Origin: Mycolicibacterium sp. HK-90 | GTDB taxonomy: Bacteria > Actinomycetota > Actinomycetes > Mycobacteriales > Mycobacteriaceae | Reading direction: 5' to 3' | Length of the DNA: 64,000 nucleotides | NCBI RefSeq assembly: GCF_030486405.1 | Contig: NZ_CP129613.1 | Coordinates: 2,790,001 to 2,854,000, forward strand | Position numbers and translations under genes: made by a program | The notes under the pieces: generated by a model | Database searches by the model: none | What the model saw: the letters and a program-made list of their open reading frames with translations, nothing else | Told to the model about the DNA's origin: nothing | Shown: in pieces, positions 1 through 9,031 of the stretch | Numbering within the stretch: the stretch's first letter is position 1 | Layout of the letters: every line of letters starts with the position of its first letter

Positions 1-648
1 GCGAAGCTGTCGCGGCCGGTGGCCAAGGCGGCGCTGCGCGCGGGTCTCACCCCCGACATCGTCACCATCGTCGGTACCGCCGGGTCGGTCACCGCCGCAC
101 TGACCCTGTTCCCGATCGGTCAGTTGTGGTGGGGCGCGTTCGCCGTGTTCCTCTTCGTGCTCGCCGACATGCTCGACGGGGCGATGGCCCGGGAACGCGG
201 GGGCGGCACCCGGTTCGGCGCCGTACTGGACGCGGCGTGTGACCGTATCGCCGACGGCGCCATTTTCGCCGGCCTGCTGTGGTGGGCGGCGTTCGGCCTG
301 CACAACTCGACGCTCGTGGTCGCGCTCCTGATCTGCCTGGTCACCTCACAGGTGATCTCCTACATCAAGGCGCGCGCCGAGGCCAGCGGGTTGCGCGGGG
401 ACGGCGGCATCATCGAGCGCCCGGAGCGACTGGTGATCGTGCTGGTCGGGGCGGGGCTCTCGGGTGTGCCGTTCCTGCACATCCCATGGCTGCTGCACGT
501 TGCGGCCTGGCTGCTGGCGGTGGCCAGCGTCATCACCGTGGCACAGCGGATACACGCGGTGCGCACCTCGCCGGGCGCCATGGACCTGCTGCCGCTGCAG
601 CCGTCGCCGCCGGACAACGGCGACACAAAGGAGCCGGGAGCCTCGTGA
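1..648 (+). CDS. pgsA: phosphatidylinositol phosphate synthase, 5' end cut off
   Basis: CDP-alcohol phosphatidyltransferase that joins CDP-diacylglycerol to inositol phosphate, the first committed step towards PI, PIMs, LM and LAM in the plasma membrane. The family signature DGx2ARx8Gx3Dx3D is intact around positions 175-245 (DGAMAR, then G-AVL-D-AAC-D). The frame is open from base 1 and the protein matches M. tuberculosis PgsA1 from about its 20th residue, so only the N-terminus lies outside the window. A GTG at 19 is internal, not the start. The TGA overlaps the GTG of the next gene by 3 nt (GTGA), so PI phosphate synthesis and PIM acylation are translationally coupled. Function confidence is high by family and gene order. 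Confidence 0.95.
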   Translation, partial: AKLSRPVAKAALRAGLTPDIVTIVGTAGSVTAALTLFPIGQLWWGAFAVFLFVLADMLDGAMARERGGGTRFGAVLDAACDRIADGAIFAGLLWWAAFGLHNSTLVVALLICLVTSQVISYIKARAEASGLRGDGGIIERPERLVIVLVGAGLSGVPFLHIPWLLHVAAWLLAVASVITVAQRIHAVRTSPGAMDLLPLQPSPPDNGDTKEPGAS

Positions 649-1556
649 ACATCCCGTTTTCCGGACAGGTGACCGACCTGGGTTATGCGGCAGGTTGGCA
701 ACTGGTCCGATCGATGCCGGAAGTACTGGCGCGCAACATCTTCGACGCGGGTGCCTGGTACGCCGCCCGGGATGGTGGTCCGCAGCAGCTGCGCAAGAAT
801 CTGGCCAGGGTGATCGGCGTGCCGCCGGCCGAGGTGCCGGACGAGCTGATGCGTGCTTCACTGGCCTCATACGCCCGGTACTGGCGGGAGGCGTTCCGGT
901 TGCCGTCGATGGATCTGACCGCTGTGGCAAAGCGTCTCGACGAGGTGTTCGTCGGCGCGGACAAGCTGCGGGTCGCCCACGAAGCGGGCCGCGGCGCAGT
1001 GCTGGCGTTGCCGCACAGTGGCAACTGGGACATGGCCGGCGTGTGGCTGGCCCAGCAGTTCGGCACCTTCGCCACCGTCGCCGAACGGCTCAAGCCCGAA
1101 TCGCTGTACCGGCGGTTCATCGACTACCGGGAAAGCCTCGGGTTCGAGGTCTTCCCGCTGTCCGGCGGGGAACGTCCGCCGTTCGAGGTGCTCTCGGAAC
1201 GGTTGCGGGACAACATGTTCGTCTGTCTGATGGCTGACCGCGACCTCACCCGCAATGGTGTCGAGGTCAAGTTCTTCGGTGAACTCACCCGGATGCCCGC
1301 AGGTCCGGCCAAGTTGGCCATCGCAACCGGCGCACCGCTGCATCCGGCGCATGTCCACTACGACGGGGACGATTGTGTGGTCGAGATCTTCGATGCCATC
1401 GACACCTCCTCGAAGGATGTCACGGTGGTGACCCAGGCACTGGCCGACCGGTTCGCCACGAACATCGCCGCCCACCCCGCCGACTGGCACATGCTGCAGC
1501 CGCAATGGCTGGCCGACCTGTCCGACGAACGCCGCGCCCGACTGGGTACCACCTGA
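645..1556 (+). CDS. phosphatidylinositol mannoside acyltransferase (PatA type)
   Basis: 303-residue acyltransferase of the lipid A lauroyltransferase superfamily, placed between pgsA and pimA as Rv2611c is in M. tuberculosis. That protein transfers palmitate to the 6-position of the mannose of PIM1/PIM2 on the cytoplasmic face of the membrane. The HX4D catalytic motif is H124-SGNW-D129, inside a hydrophobic LALPHSGNWD segment, and the later MADRDLTRNG block is the substrate-binding region of the family. The start is GTG 645, because it overlaps the pgsA stop and opens with the expected MNIPFSGQVTD-type N-terminus. Upstream in-frame starts lie inside pgsA. The gene is followed by a 34-nt spacer before pimA that holds a repeat-like motif. 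Confidence 0.93.
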   Translation: MNIPFSGQVTDLGYAAGWQLVRSMPEVLARNIFDAGAWYAARDGGPQQLRKNLARVIGVPPAEVPDELMRASLASYARYWREAFRLPSMDLTAVAKRLDEVFVGADKLRVAHEAGRGAVLALPHSGNWDMAGVWLAQQFGTFATVAERLKPESLYRRFIDYRESLGFEVFPLSGGERPPFEVLSERLRDNMFVCLMADRDLTRNGVEVKFFGELTRMPAGPAKLAIATGAPLHPAHVHYDGDDCVVEIFDAIDTSSKDVTVVTQALADRFATNIAAHPADWHMLQPQWLADLSDERRARLGTT

Positions 1557-1574
1557 TGAGCGCTTGCGCGAAGA
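1554..1574 (+). repeat. short dispersed motif, copy 1
   Basis: The 21-bp string from 1554 to 1574 (core GAGCGCT-T-GCGCGA) begins in the stop codon of the PIM acyltransferase gene and ends 16 nt before the pimA ATG. It matches 50063-50083 at 19 of 21 positions. Nothing coding explains it. I believe similar strings occur in other mycobacterial intergenic regions, but that is recollection, not something seen here. Confidence 0.4.
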
Positions 1575-1590
1575 GGCGACGGAGCTAGCC

Positions 1591-2715
1591 ATGCGTATCG
1601 GGATGGTCTGCCCCTATTCGTTCGATGTGCCGGGCGGGGTGCAATCCCATGTGCTGCAGCTGGCCGAGGTGATGCGTGCGGGTGGGCACGACGTCAGCGT
1701 CCTGGCTCCGTCGTCACCGCACGTGAAACTGCCGGAGTACGTGGTGTCGGGCGGCAAGGCCGTCCCGATTCCGTACAACGGATCGGTGGCGCGGCTGCGG
1801 TTCGGGCCCGCCACCCACCGCAAGGTCAAGAGGTGGCTGCTCGAGGGGGACTTCGACGTGCTGCACCTGCACGAACCCAACGCGCCCAGCCTGTCCATGT
1901 TGGCGCTGCAGGCGGCCGAAGGCCCGATCGTGGCGACCTTTCACACCTCGACGACAAAATCGTTGACACTCAGCGTGTTCCAGGGAATTCTGCGTCCCTT
2001 CCACGAGAAGATCGTCGGCCGCATCGCGGTGTCCGACCTGGCCCGGCGCTGGCAGATGGAGGCCCTCGGCTCGGATGCGGTCGAGATCCCCAACGGTGTC
2101 GACGTACCCTCGTTCGCGAATGCGCCTCGGCTGGAAGGCTATCCGCGGCCCGGCCGCAGCGTGTTGTTCCTCGGGAGGTTCGACGAACCCCGCAAGGGCA
2201 TGCCGGTGCTGCTCGGTGCCCTGCCGAAACTGGCGCGGCGCTTCGCCGACATCGAGATCCTGATCGTGGGCCGTGGCGATGAAGACGCGCTGCGGGAGGA
2301 GGCCGGCGACCTGGCCGGGCACCTGCGCTTCCTCGGACAGGTCGACGACGATGCGAAGGCCGCGGCCATGCGCAGCGCCGACATCTACTGCGCACCCAAC
2401 CTGGGCGGCGAGAGCTTCGGCATCGTGCTGGTCGAGGCGATGGCGGCGGGTACCGCCGTGGTGGCCAGCGAGCTGGACGCCTTCAACCGCGTGCTCGACG
2501 GTGGCCAGGCCGGCCGGCTGGTACCGGTCGGCGATGCCGATGCACTGGCCGACGCCCTGATCGAGGTGCTCGGCGACGACGCGCTGCGCGAGCGGTACAT
2601 CGACGCGGCCACCGAGCGGGTTGCCCGGTACGACTGGTCGGTGGTGGCCGGCCAGATCATGCGGGTGTACGAGACGGTGGCCAGCCCGGGGGTCAAAGTG
2701 CAGGTGGGTGACTAG
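1591..2715 (+). CDS. pimA: GDP-mannose:phosphatidylinositol alpha-mannosyltransferase PimA
   Basis: 374-residue GT4-family (GT-B fold) glycosyltransferase that adds the first mannose to the 2-position of inositol in PI, starting PIM synthesis at the cytoplasmic side of the membrane. The N-terminal CPYSFDVPGGVQSH loop, which holds the acceptor and diphosphate-binding glycines, is present. So is the C-terminal GGESFGIVLVEAM EX7E-type motif that binds GDP-mannose. ATG 1591 is chosen because it gives the MRIGMVCPYS N-terminus typical of PimA; an in-frame start 27 nt earlier would add a tail encoded by the repeat-like spacer. It ends 2 nt before the Nudix gene, so the two are probably co-transcribed. 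Confidence 0.96.
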   Translation: MRIGMVCPYSFDVPGGVQSHVLQLAEVMRAGGHDVSVLAPSSPHVKLPEYVVSGGKAVPIPYNGSVARLRFGPATHRKVKRWLLEGDFDVLHLHEPNAPSLSMLALQAAEGPIVATFHTSTTKSLTLSVFQGILRPFHEKIVGRIAVSDLARRWQMEALGSDAVEIPNGVDVPSFANAPRLEGYPRPGRSVLFLGRFDEPRKGMPVLLGALPKLARRFADIEILIVGRGDEDALREEAGDLAGHLRFLGQVDDDAKAAAMRSADIYCAPNLGGESFGIVLVEAMAAGTAVVASELDAFNRVLDGGQAGRLVPVGDADALADALIEVLGDDALRERYIDAATERVARYDWSVVAGQIMRVYETVASPGVKVQVGD

Positions 2716-2717
2716 AC

Positions 2718-3788
2718 ATGACCACCTGGATCGTGATCGCGGCACTGGTTGTCCTGGTGATTCTCTTGCTGGTTGGGGGATGGGCCTACCAGACCGCCAA
2801 CCGGCTCGACCGGCTGCACGTGCGCTACGACCTGTCGTGGCAGGCCCTCGACGGCGCGCTGGCCCGCCGGGCCGTGGTGGCGCGGGCCGTGGCCATCGAC
2901 GCCTACGCCGGAGCTGCCGAGGGTAAGCGGCTCGCGGCGCTGGCCGATGCCGCCGAGCGGGCACCGCGCGCCGCGCGGGAGGCCGCCGAGAACGAATTGT
3001 CGGCCGCGTTGTCCGCGGTCGACCCGGCCGATCTGCCGGTGGCTCTGGTCGCCGAGCTGGCCGACGCGGAAGCCCGGGTGCTGCTGGCCCGGCGCTTCCA
3101 CAACGACGCGGTGCGCGACACCCTGGCCCTGCGGGAACGTCCGGCCGTGCGGGCGCTGCGTCTCGGTGGAACCGCCGCCCTGCCAACCTATTTCGAGATC
3201 GTGGAGACTCCCGACGCTCAAGCGGTACCCAACCTGGGGGCGAACCCGGTGAGCCGCCGGACCTCGGCGCGGATTGTGCTGCTCGACGAAACCGGCGCGG
3301 TGCTGCTGCTGCGCGGCAGTGACCCCGCCCTCGACGACCCGGACCGGCCCGCGCCGCGCTGGTGGTTCACCGTCGGTGGGGCGGTCCAGCCCGGTGAGGA
3401 TCTGGCGGCAGCGGCCGCGCGCGAACTCGCCGAGGAGACCGGGTTGCAGGCCACGCCGGCCGAGCTCATCGGGCCGGTCTGGCGCCGCGATGCCGTCATC
3501 GACTTCAACGCTTCGGTGATCCGCAGCGAGGAGTACTTCTTCATCCACCGGACCGCCCGGTTCGAGCCGTCGGCCACCGGGCGCACGACGCTGGAACGGC
3601 ACTACATACACGGGCACCGTTGGTGCGATGCGACAATGATCGCCGAGTTGGTTGCCGGCGGGGAGGCCGTGTATCCGCTTCAACTGGGTGAGCTGCTGGC
3701 TCAGGCCAATGAACTGGCCGAACAGCCGGCAGCGCCGCTGGTGAGTACGCGCGGATCTGCGCATCGCGAGCTGCAAGCCATCCGGTGA
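2718..3788 (+). CDS. membrane-anchored LemA-like / Nudix hydrolase fusion
   Basis: 356 residues, matching the position of Rv2609c. Residues 4-22 form one N-terminal membrane helix. Residues 25-160 are alanine-rich and helical and end in RRFHNDAVRDT followed by PTYFEI, which resembles the conserved C-terminal part of LemA proteins. I infer a LemA-like domain, which is not usually annotated. Residues 181-330 are a Nudix domain with a perfect box at 221-243: G-x5-E-x7-RELAEETGL. The Nudix part would hydrolyse a nucleoside diphosphate-linked substrate; which one is unknown. Linkage to pimA (2-nt gap) hints at clearing GDP-mannose or a related sugar nucleotide, but that is inference. No SD stronger than the pimA tail is visible. 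Confidence 0.85.
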   Translation: MTTWIVIAALVVLVILLLVGGWAYQTANRLDRLHVRYDLSWQALDGALARRAVVARAVAIDAYAGAAEGKRLAALADAAERAPRAAREAAENELSAALSAVDPADLPVALVAELADAEARVLLARRFHNDAVRDTLALRERPAVRALRLGGTAALPTYFEIVETPDAQAVPNLGANPVSRRTSARIVLLDETGAVLLLRGSDPALDDPDRPAPRWWFTVGGAVQPGEDLAAAAARELAEETGLQATPAELIGPVWRRDAVIDFNASVIRSEEYFFIHRTARFEPSATGRTTLERHYIHGHRWCDATMIAELVAGGEAVYPLQLGELLAQANELAEQPAAPLVSTRGSAHRELQAIR

Positions 3789-3797
3789 TTGCGGATT

Positions 3798-3824
3798 TAA
3801 TGGATTTGGCGGCTCCATTAGACT
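3798..3824 (+). promoter_or_regulatory. pdxS promoter with 7-bp inverted repeat
   Basis: TAATGGA at 3798-3804 and TCCATTA at 3814-3820 are perfect inverted 7-mers with a 9-nt spacer. The right arm overlaps a -10-like TAGACT at 3819-3824. A strong SD (GGAGGAG, 3840-3846) lies 6 nt before the GTG of pdxS. The geometry suits a dimeric regulator at the PLP synthase operon, such as a PdxR/MocR protein, but no such gene is in the window. Candidate operator only. Confidence 0.45.
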
Positions 3825-3852
3825 GAATCAGTAGCAATTGGAGGAGATAGCA

Positions 3853-4782
3853 GTGGATACCGCGGCGCAGAACGGTCAGAACCACCAGAACGGTTCGAGC
3901 AACGAGACCGGTACCGCGCGGGTGAAGCGCGGTATGGCTGAGATGCTCAAGGGTGGGGTGATCATGGATGTGGTCACCCCTGAGCAGGCCAAGATCGCCG
4001 AGGGTGCGGGGGCGGTGGCGGTGATGGCCCTGGAGCGGGTGCCCGCCGACATTCGTGCGCAGGGTGGGGTGTCGCGCATGTCGGATCCGGACATGATCGA
4101 GGGCATCATCGAGGCGGTGACCATTCCGGTGATGGCCAAGGCCCGGATCGGGCATTTCGTCGAGGCGCAGATCCTGCAGTCCTTGGGTGTGGATTACATC
4201 GACGAGTCCGAGGTGCTGACCCCGGCCGATTACACCAACCACATCGACAAGTGGCGTTTCACCGTGCCGTTCGTGTGTGGTGCGACCAATCTGGGTGAGG
4301 CGCTGCGCCGGATCACCGAGGGCGCGGCGATGATCCGGTCCAAGGGTGAGGCCGGCACCGGCGATGTCTCGAATGCGACCACTCACATGCGCAAGATCGG
4401 CGGGGAGATCCGTCGCCTGTCCTCGCTGAGTGAGGATGAGTTGTACGTGGCGGCCAAGGAGTTGCAGGCGCCCTTTGACTTGGTGGTGGAGGTGGCGCGG
4501 GCCGGCAAGCTGCCGGTCACGTTGTTCACCGCGGGCGGGATCGCCACCCCGGCTGATGCGGCGATGATGATGCAGCTCGGTGCCGAGGGTGTGTTCGTGG
4601 GTTCGGGGATCTTCAAGTCGGGCAACCCGGCGCAGCGGGCCGCCGCGATCGTCAAGGCGACCACGTTCTACGACGATCCCGATGTGTTGGCCAAGGTGTC
4701 GCGCGGGCTGGGCGAGGCCATGGTCGGCATCAACGTCGAGGACATCGCCCAGCCACACCGCCTCGCCGAACGCGGCTGGTAA
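3853..4782 (+). CDS. pdxS: pyridoxal 5'-phosphate synthase, synthase subunit PdxS
   Basis: 309-residue (beta/alpha)8 subunit of the R5P-dependent PLP synthase. It condenses ribose 5-phosphate, glyceraldehyde 3-phosphate and ammonia supplied by PdxT. The imine-forming lysine is K96 in [10 protein letters not shown], and the conserved aspartate is D39 in IMDVVTPEQ. The phosphate-binding [36 protein letters not shown] region is complete. GTG 3853 is chosen for its SD at 3840-3846; a TTG further upstream at 3838 would lie in that SD. The first ~20 residues are Asn/Gln/Ser-rich and not conserved. tesB follows after 9 nt and pdxT after that, the same order as in M. tuberculosis. Confidence 0.97.
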   Translation: MDTAAQNGQNHQNGSSNETGTARVKRGMAEMLKGGVIMDVVTPEQAKIAEGAGAVAVMALERVPADIRAQGGVSRMSDPDMIEGIIEAVTIPVMAKARIGHFVEAQILQSLGVDYIDESEVLTPADYTNHIDKWRFTVPFVCGATNLGEALRRITEGAAMIRSKGEAGTGDVSNATTHMRKIGGEIRRLSSLSEDELYVAAKELQAPFDLVVEVARAGKLPVTLFTAGGIATPADAAMMMQLGAEGVFVGSGIFKSGNPAQRAAAIVKATTFYDDPDVLAKVSRGLGEAMVGINVEDIAQPHRLAERGW

Positions 4783-4791
4783 GAATCCTGC

Positions 4792-5640
4792 ATGGCGATT
4801 GAAGAGATCCTCGATCTGGAGCAGCTCGAGGTCAACATCTATCGCGGTGGGGTGTTCAGCCCGGAGTCGGGTTTCCTGCAACGCACCTTCGGCGGCCATG
4901 TTGCCGGTCAGTCGCTGGTCTCGGCGGTGCGCACGGTCGACCCGACGTTCCAGGTGCACTCCCTGCACGGTTACTTCCTGCGCCCGGGCGATGCCAGGGC
5001 GCCATCGGTGTACACCGTCGAGCGCATCCGTGACGGTGGTTCGTTCTGCACCCGCCGGGTGAGCGCGATCCAGCACGGCGAGACGATCTTCACCATGTCG
5101 GCGTCCTTCCAGACCGACCAGACCGGTATCGAGCATCAGGACCCCATGCCCGATGCGCCAGGCCCCGACGATCTGCCCGGGTTCCGGTCCGGGGGAGCGT
5201 TCGACGACGCCGGCTTCGCGCAGTTCGACGAATGGGACGTGCGGATCGTTCCGCGGGACCGGGTGGCCCGGCTGCCGGGCAAGGCATCGCAGCAGCAGGT
5301 GTGGTTCCGCCACCGTGATCCGCTGCCCGATGACCACGTTCTGCACATCTGCGCGCTGGCCTACATGAGCGATCTGACCCTGCTGGGCTCGGCTCAGGTG
5401 AACCATCTCGACGTGCGCAAGCACCTGATGGTGGCATCGCTGGACCACGCCATGTGGTTCATGCGGCCGTTCCGTGCCGACGAGTGGCTGCTCTACGACC
5501 AGTCCTCACCGTCGGCCTGCGGCGGGCGCGCGCTGACCCAGGGCAAGATCTTCAACCGCTACGGCGAGATGGTGGCCGCCGTGATGCAGGAGGGGCTGAC
5601 CCGTTACCAGCGGAGTTTCACCCCGCCAGAGAGCTCGTGA
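4792..5640 (+). CDS. tesB: acyl-CoA thioesterase II
   Basis: 282-residue double-hotdog thioesterase that hydrolyses acyl-CoA to free acid and CoA in the cytosol. The N-terminal hotdog holds the [19 protein letters not shown] segment. The C-terminal hotdog holds [18 protein letters not shown] and [20 protein letters not shown] motifs, with the family Asp/Ser/Gln triad region. Length and layout are normal. It sits between pdxS and pdxT: 9 nt after pdxS, and its TGA overlaps the GTG of pdxT. It is therefore probably expressed with PLP synthase, although no biochemical link is obvious. Confidence 0.93.
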   Translation: MAIEEILDLEQLEVNIYRGGVFSPESGFLQRTFGGHVAGQSLVSAVRTVDPTFQVHSLHGYFLRPGDARAPSVYTVERIRDGGSFCTRRVSAIQHGETIFTMSASFQTDQTGIEHQDPMPDAPGPDDLPGFRSGGAFDDAGFAQFDEWDVRIVPRDRVARLPGKASQQQVWFRHRDPLPDDHVLHICALAYMSDLTLLGSAQVNHLDVRKHLMVASLDHAMWFMRPFRADEWLLYDQSSPSACGGRALTQGKIFNRYGEMVAAVMQEGLTRYQRSFTPPESS

Positions 5641-6218
5641 CTCCGCACGTCGGGGTGCTCGCCCTGCAGGGCGACACCCGCGAGCATCTGGCTGCGCTGC
5701 GCGAGGCGGGCGCCGAGGCGTCGACCGTGCGAAGGCTCTCCGAGCTCGACGCGGTCGACGCGCTGGTGATCCCGGGCGGAGAGTCCACCGCGATGAGCCA
5801 TCTGCTGCGCGAGTTCGATCTGCTCGAACCGTTGCGGGCGCGGATCGCCGACGGGTTGCCGTGTTACGGCTCGTGCGCCGGCATGATCCTGTTGGCCAGT
5901 GAGATCGCCGATGCCGGGGTCGAGGGCCGGGCGGCGCTGCCGTTGAAAGGTATCGACATGACGGTGCGGCGCAACGCCTTTGGCCGCCAGGTCGATTCCT
6001 TCGAGGGGAACATCGACTTCGAGGGTCTGGACACCCCGGTGCATGCGGTGTTCATCCGGGCACCATGGGTCGAGCGGGTCGGTGCCGGCGTGACCGTGCT
6101 GGCCCGCGCCGCGGACCACATCGTCGCGGTGCGCCAGGGTTCGATGCTGGCCACCGCGTTCCATCCGGAGATGACCGGAGACCGCCGGATTCACAAGCTG
6201 TTCGTCGACTCGCTCTGA
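5637..6218 (+). CDS. pdxT: pyridoxal 5'-phosphate synthase, glutaminase subunit PdxT
   Basis: 193-residue class I glutamine amidotransferase that releases ammonia from glutamine and channels it to PdxS in the 12+12 PLP synthase complex. The catalytic triad is visible: Cys80 in YGSCAGM, and His176 with Glu178 in AFHPEM. The glutamine-binding GGES is at 48-51. GTG 5637 is used because it overlaps the tesB stop (GTGA) and gives the expected LALQGD start of the fold. It is the last gene of the pdxS-tesB-pdxT operon; a 61-nt gap separates it from the next gene. Confidence 0.96.
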   Translation: MTPHVGVLALQGDTREHLAALREAGAEASTVRRLSELDAVDALVIPGGESTAMSHLLREFDLLEPLRARIADGLPCYGSCAGMILLASEIADAGVEGRAALPLKGIDMTVRRNAFGRQVDSFEGNIDFEGLDTPVHAVFIRAPWVERVGAGVTVLARAADHIVAVRQGSMLATAFHPEMTGDRRIHKLFVDSL

Positions 6219-6279
6219 TTCCAGCGAATCCACGGCGGATCCATAGCTCGGACACAACCTGTGCCGACCTAATGGTCGT

Positions 6280-8133
6280 GTGACGACGACGCTCGACGCC
6301 GCCCCCGCCCGGAAATTCTCCGAAGTTTCATGGATCACCCGTGAGCGGTCGGCGCTGTCGGCACTGCTGTTCGCCACCACCCTGGCCTACCTGTGGCACA
6401 TCACCCGCAACGGCATGGCCAACCAGTTCTACGCGGCCGCCGCGCAGGCCGGATCGATGAACTGGGAGGCGCTGCTGTTCGGCTCGCTGGACCCGGCCAA
6501 CTTCATCACCGTCGACAAACCGCCGCTGTCGCAATGGGTGATGGGGCTCTCCGGCCAGTTGTTCGGTTTCAGCAGCGCCGGCATGCTCATCCCCGAGGCG
6601 ATGATGGGCGTCGGCTCGGTCTGGCTGCTCTACTCGACGGTCCGGCGGGTCAGCGGCCCGGCGGCGGGGCTGCTGGCCGGGGCCGCGCTGGCGCTGACCC
6701 CGGTGGCCGCGTTGATGTTCCGGTTCAACAATCCCGATGCCGTGATGGTGTTGCTGATGACCGCCGCGGCATACTGCACCGTGCGGGCAGTGCCGCGTCG
6801 CGACGCCCGTTGGCTGGTATTCGCCGGAGTGGCACTGGGTTTCGCGTTCCTGGCCAAGATGCTCGAGGGTTTGATGGTGATGCCCGCGATCGGTCTGGTG
6901 TATCTGGTCGCGGCCACGGTGCCGCTGCGCCGACGTCTGCTGTACCTGCTCTGGGCGCTGGCCGCATTCGTCCTCTCGGCCGGTTGGTTCGTGGTGCTCA
7001 CCCTGGTGTGGCCCGCCTCGTCGCGGCCCTACCTGGCTGGGTCCACCGACGACAACTTCATGAATCTGGTGTTGGGATACAACGGGTTCGGCCGGGTGCT
7101 GGGGCACGGCCACGGGCCTGCCGGCACTTCCGGCCCGGTAGCCGGCCACCCGGGCGGCTTCGGCGGCCAGGGGATGACGCGGTTGTTCACCGGCGAGTTC
7201 GGCTTCGAGAACGGCTGGCTGCTGCCGGCCGCCGTGCTGGCCACGGGTTTGGTTCTGGTCTCGGCGCGTCGCCGTCCGCGCACCGACCTGACCCGCGCCG
7301 GGGCCATCCTGTTCGGCAGTTGGCTACTGATCGACGGGTTGGTACTCAGTGTGATGAGGAGCAGCGTCCACCCCTACTACTGCCTGTCGCTGGCGCCGGC
7401 GGTGGCGGCGTTGTTCGGCATCGGTGTCACCGAGGCATGGCTGGGCCGCGAGTCCCGATTCCACCGGATCGGCTTGGCGGCAATGCTTTTGGTGACCGCC
7501 GGATGGAGTTGGTGGATTCTGGGCCGCAACCCGCACTGGTTGCCACCGCTGCGCTGGGTGATCGCCGCGGTCGCCGTGGCGACGGTGGCCGCCCTGCTGT
7601 GGGCGCTGCACCGCGCCGACCGACCCCGGCTGGCGATCAGCGCCGTGGCCTTGGCCGTGACAGCCGGCCTGGCCGGGCCGGCGGCGTACACGCTGGCCAC
7701 CATCGGACAGCCGCACGGCGGTGGTAGCCCCACCGTCGGGCCCCCTGGCGCCGGCGGCGGATACGGCGGACGCAGGACCCTTTCCGACAACCGGCAACTG
7801 GCCGAGATGTTGCGCACCACCGACACCACCTGGTCCGCCGCGGTCGATCGGTCTTCGGCGGCGGCCGGCCTGGAATTGTCCTCGCACACCGCGGTGATGG
7901 CGATCGGCGGATTCACCGGAACCGACCCGGTGCCGACACTGGCCGAGTTCCAGGACGCGGTCACGCGTGGACTGGTCACCTACTACCTCAAGCCGAGAGT
8001 GATCACGTCCCATGGGCATTGGTTCGTCGGTCGCGCCCACACCGAGATCGCGAGCTGGGTGAGCCGGAACTTCGCGCCGATTCAGGTCGGCTCCGACATC
8101 GCCTACGACCTGCGGGCGCCGTTGCGCAGTTGA
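6280..8133 (+). CDS. GT39-family membrane glycosyltransferase (ArnT/PMT-like)
   Basis: 617-residue polytopic membrane protein of the dolichyl-phosphate-mannose/ArnT type. These enzymes move a sugar from a polyprenyl phosphate carrier to an acceptor on the outer face of the membrane. Early extracytoplasmic motifs HITRNGMANQFYAAAAQAGS and FITVDKPPLSQWVMG are typical of the actinobacterial PMT_2 subgroup. About ten or more hydrophobic helices follow. The C-terminal 150 residues form an extracytoplasmic domain preceded by a Gly/Pro-rich linker (GGGSPTVGPPGAGGGYGG within about 486-506). The start is GTG 6280; no clear SD is visible. The acceptor and sugar donor cannot be told from sequence. It converges on the dehydrogenase gene with only 7 nt between stops. 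Confidence 0.85.
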   Translation: MTTTLDAAPARKFSEVSWITRERSALSALLFATTLAYLWHITRNGMANQFYAAAAQAGSMNWEALLFGSLDPANFITVDKPPLSQWVMGLSGQLFGFSSAGMLIPEAMMGVGSVWLLYSTVRRVSGPAAGLLAGAALALTPVAALMFRFNNPDAVMVLLMTAAAYCTVRAVPRRDARWLVFAGVALGFAFLAKMLEGLMVMPAIGLVYLVAATVPLRRRLLYLLWALAAFVLSAGWFVVLTLVWPASSRPYLAGSTDDNFMNLVLGYNGFGRVLGHGHGPAGTSGPVAGHPGGFGGQGMTRLFTGEFGFENGWLLPAAVLATGLVLVSARRRPRTDLTRAGAILFGSWLLIDGLVLSVMRSSVHPYYCLSLAPAVAALFGIGVTEAWLGRESRFHRIGLAAMLLVTAGWSWWILGRNPHWLPPLRWVIAAVAVATVAALLWALHRADRPRLAISAVALAVTAGLAGPAAYTLATIGQPHGGGSPTVGPPGAGGGYGGRRTLSDNRQLAEMLRTTDTTWSAAVDRSSAAAGLELSSHTAVMAIGGFTGTDPVPTLAEFQDAVTRGLVTYYLKPRVITSHGHWFVGRAHTEIASWVSRNFAPIQVGSDIAYDLRAPLRS

Positions 8134-8140
8134 CGTGAGC

Positions 8141-9031
8141 TCAGCGGGCGGCCCCTTCGACGGTGACGCCGGCCGCCTTCTCCATCGGCTTGACCACCGT
8201 GGTGAAGTCGGATTCGGGACCTTCGTCACCCAGCGTCCGTTCCCAGATTCGCCGCACGGTCTCGGCCATCTCGACCGGCACGCCGAGGGCTCTGGTCTCG
8301 TCGAGGTAGAGCCGGACGTCCTTGGCCATCAACCCGGTCGCGAAGCCGTAGTCGAACGTGCGGGGGAGTACGGCACGCGGGAATTTGTCGCGGCTGGCGT
8401 GCGTGCCGCCCGATCCGGCGTTGAGCACGTCGATCATCACGTCCGCGCTCAGCCCGGCCTTGACGCCCATCACCATCACCTCGGCGGTCGCGGCCAGCGT
8501 GGTGGCGGCCATCAGGTTGTTGATCAGCTTCATGGTCTGGGCGGCCCCGGGCTGTTCGGACACGAAGATCGCTCGCCCGAGGACCTCGAAAATCGGTGCC
8601 AGAGACTCGAACTCGGCGCGCGGTCCGGAGACCATCACTGCCAGGGTGCCGGCCCGGGCGCCGTGCATGCCGCCGCTGACCGGGCTGTCCAGGGCGGCGA
8701 TGCCCTGTGCGCTGAGGACGGCGTGATTGCGTTGTGCGGCTTGACCTCCCACTGTGGAAAGGTCGACGAATCGCCGAACCCGGGATCCGGCTGCGACGTC
8801 GGCCACCACCGACTCGCTGACCTGAGGGGTCGGCAGACTGGCCAGCATCGTCTCGGTGCGGTCGGCGACACCGCGCACCGAGTCGGCCGGATGGGCGCCC
8901 AGCGCAATCGCTTCGGCCAGGACATCGCCGCGGACATCGAACGCCACGACCGGATGACCGGCGGCCACCAGCCGCGCCATCATCGGAAAGCCCATGTTGC
9001 CCAGACCGACGAAGCCGATCTGCGGCCTCAC
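8141..9031 (-). CDS. 3-hydroxyisobutyrate dehydrogenase-family oxidoreductase
   Basis: 296-residue NAD(P)-dependent beta-hydroxyacid dehydrogenase. It has the Rossmann motif GLGNMG (9-14), the substrate loop DSPVSGGMHGA (115-125) and the catalytic lysine K168 in GAAQTMKLINN. Relatives oxidise 3-hydroxyisobutyrate, tartronate semialdehyde or similar short acids; the specificity here is unresolved. GTG 9031 overlaps the stop of the carboxymuconolactone decarboxylase-like gene (GTGA), so the two proteins are made together. It is the last gene of the TetR-led operon 10108 to 8141. Confidence 0.9.
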   Translation of the reverse strand: MRPQIGFVGLGNMGFPMMARLVAAGHPVVAFDVRGDVLAEAIALGAHPADSVRGVADRTETMLASLPTPQVSESVVADVAAGSRVRRFVDLSTVGGQAAQRNHAVLSAQGIAALDSPVSGGMHGARAGTLAVMVSGPRAEFESLAPIFEVLGRAIFVSEQPGAAQTMKLINNLMAATTLAATAEVMVMGVKAGLSADVMIDVLNAGSGGTHASRDKFPRAVLPRTFDYGFATGLMAKDVRLYLDETRALGVPVEMAETVRRIWERTLGDEGPESDFTTVVKPMEKAAGVTVEGAAR

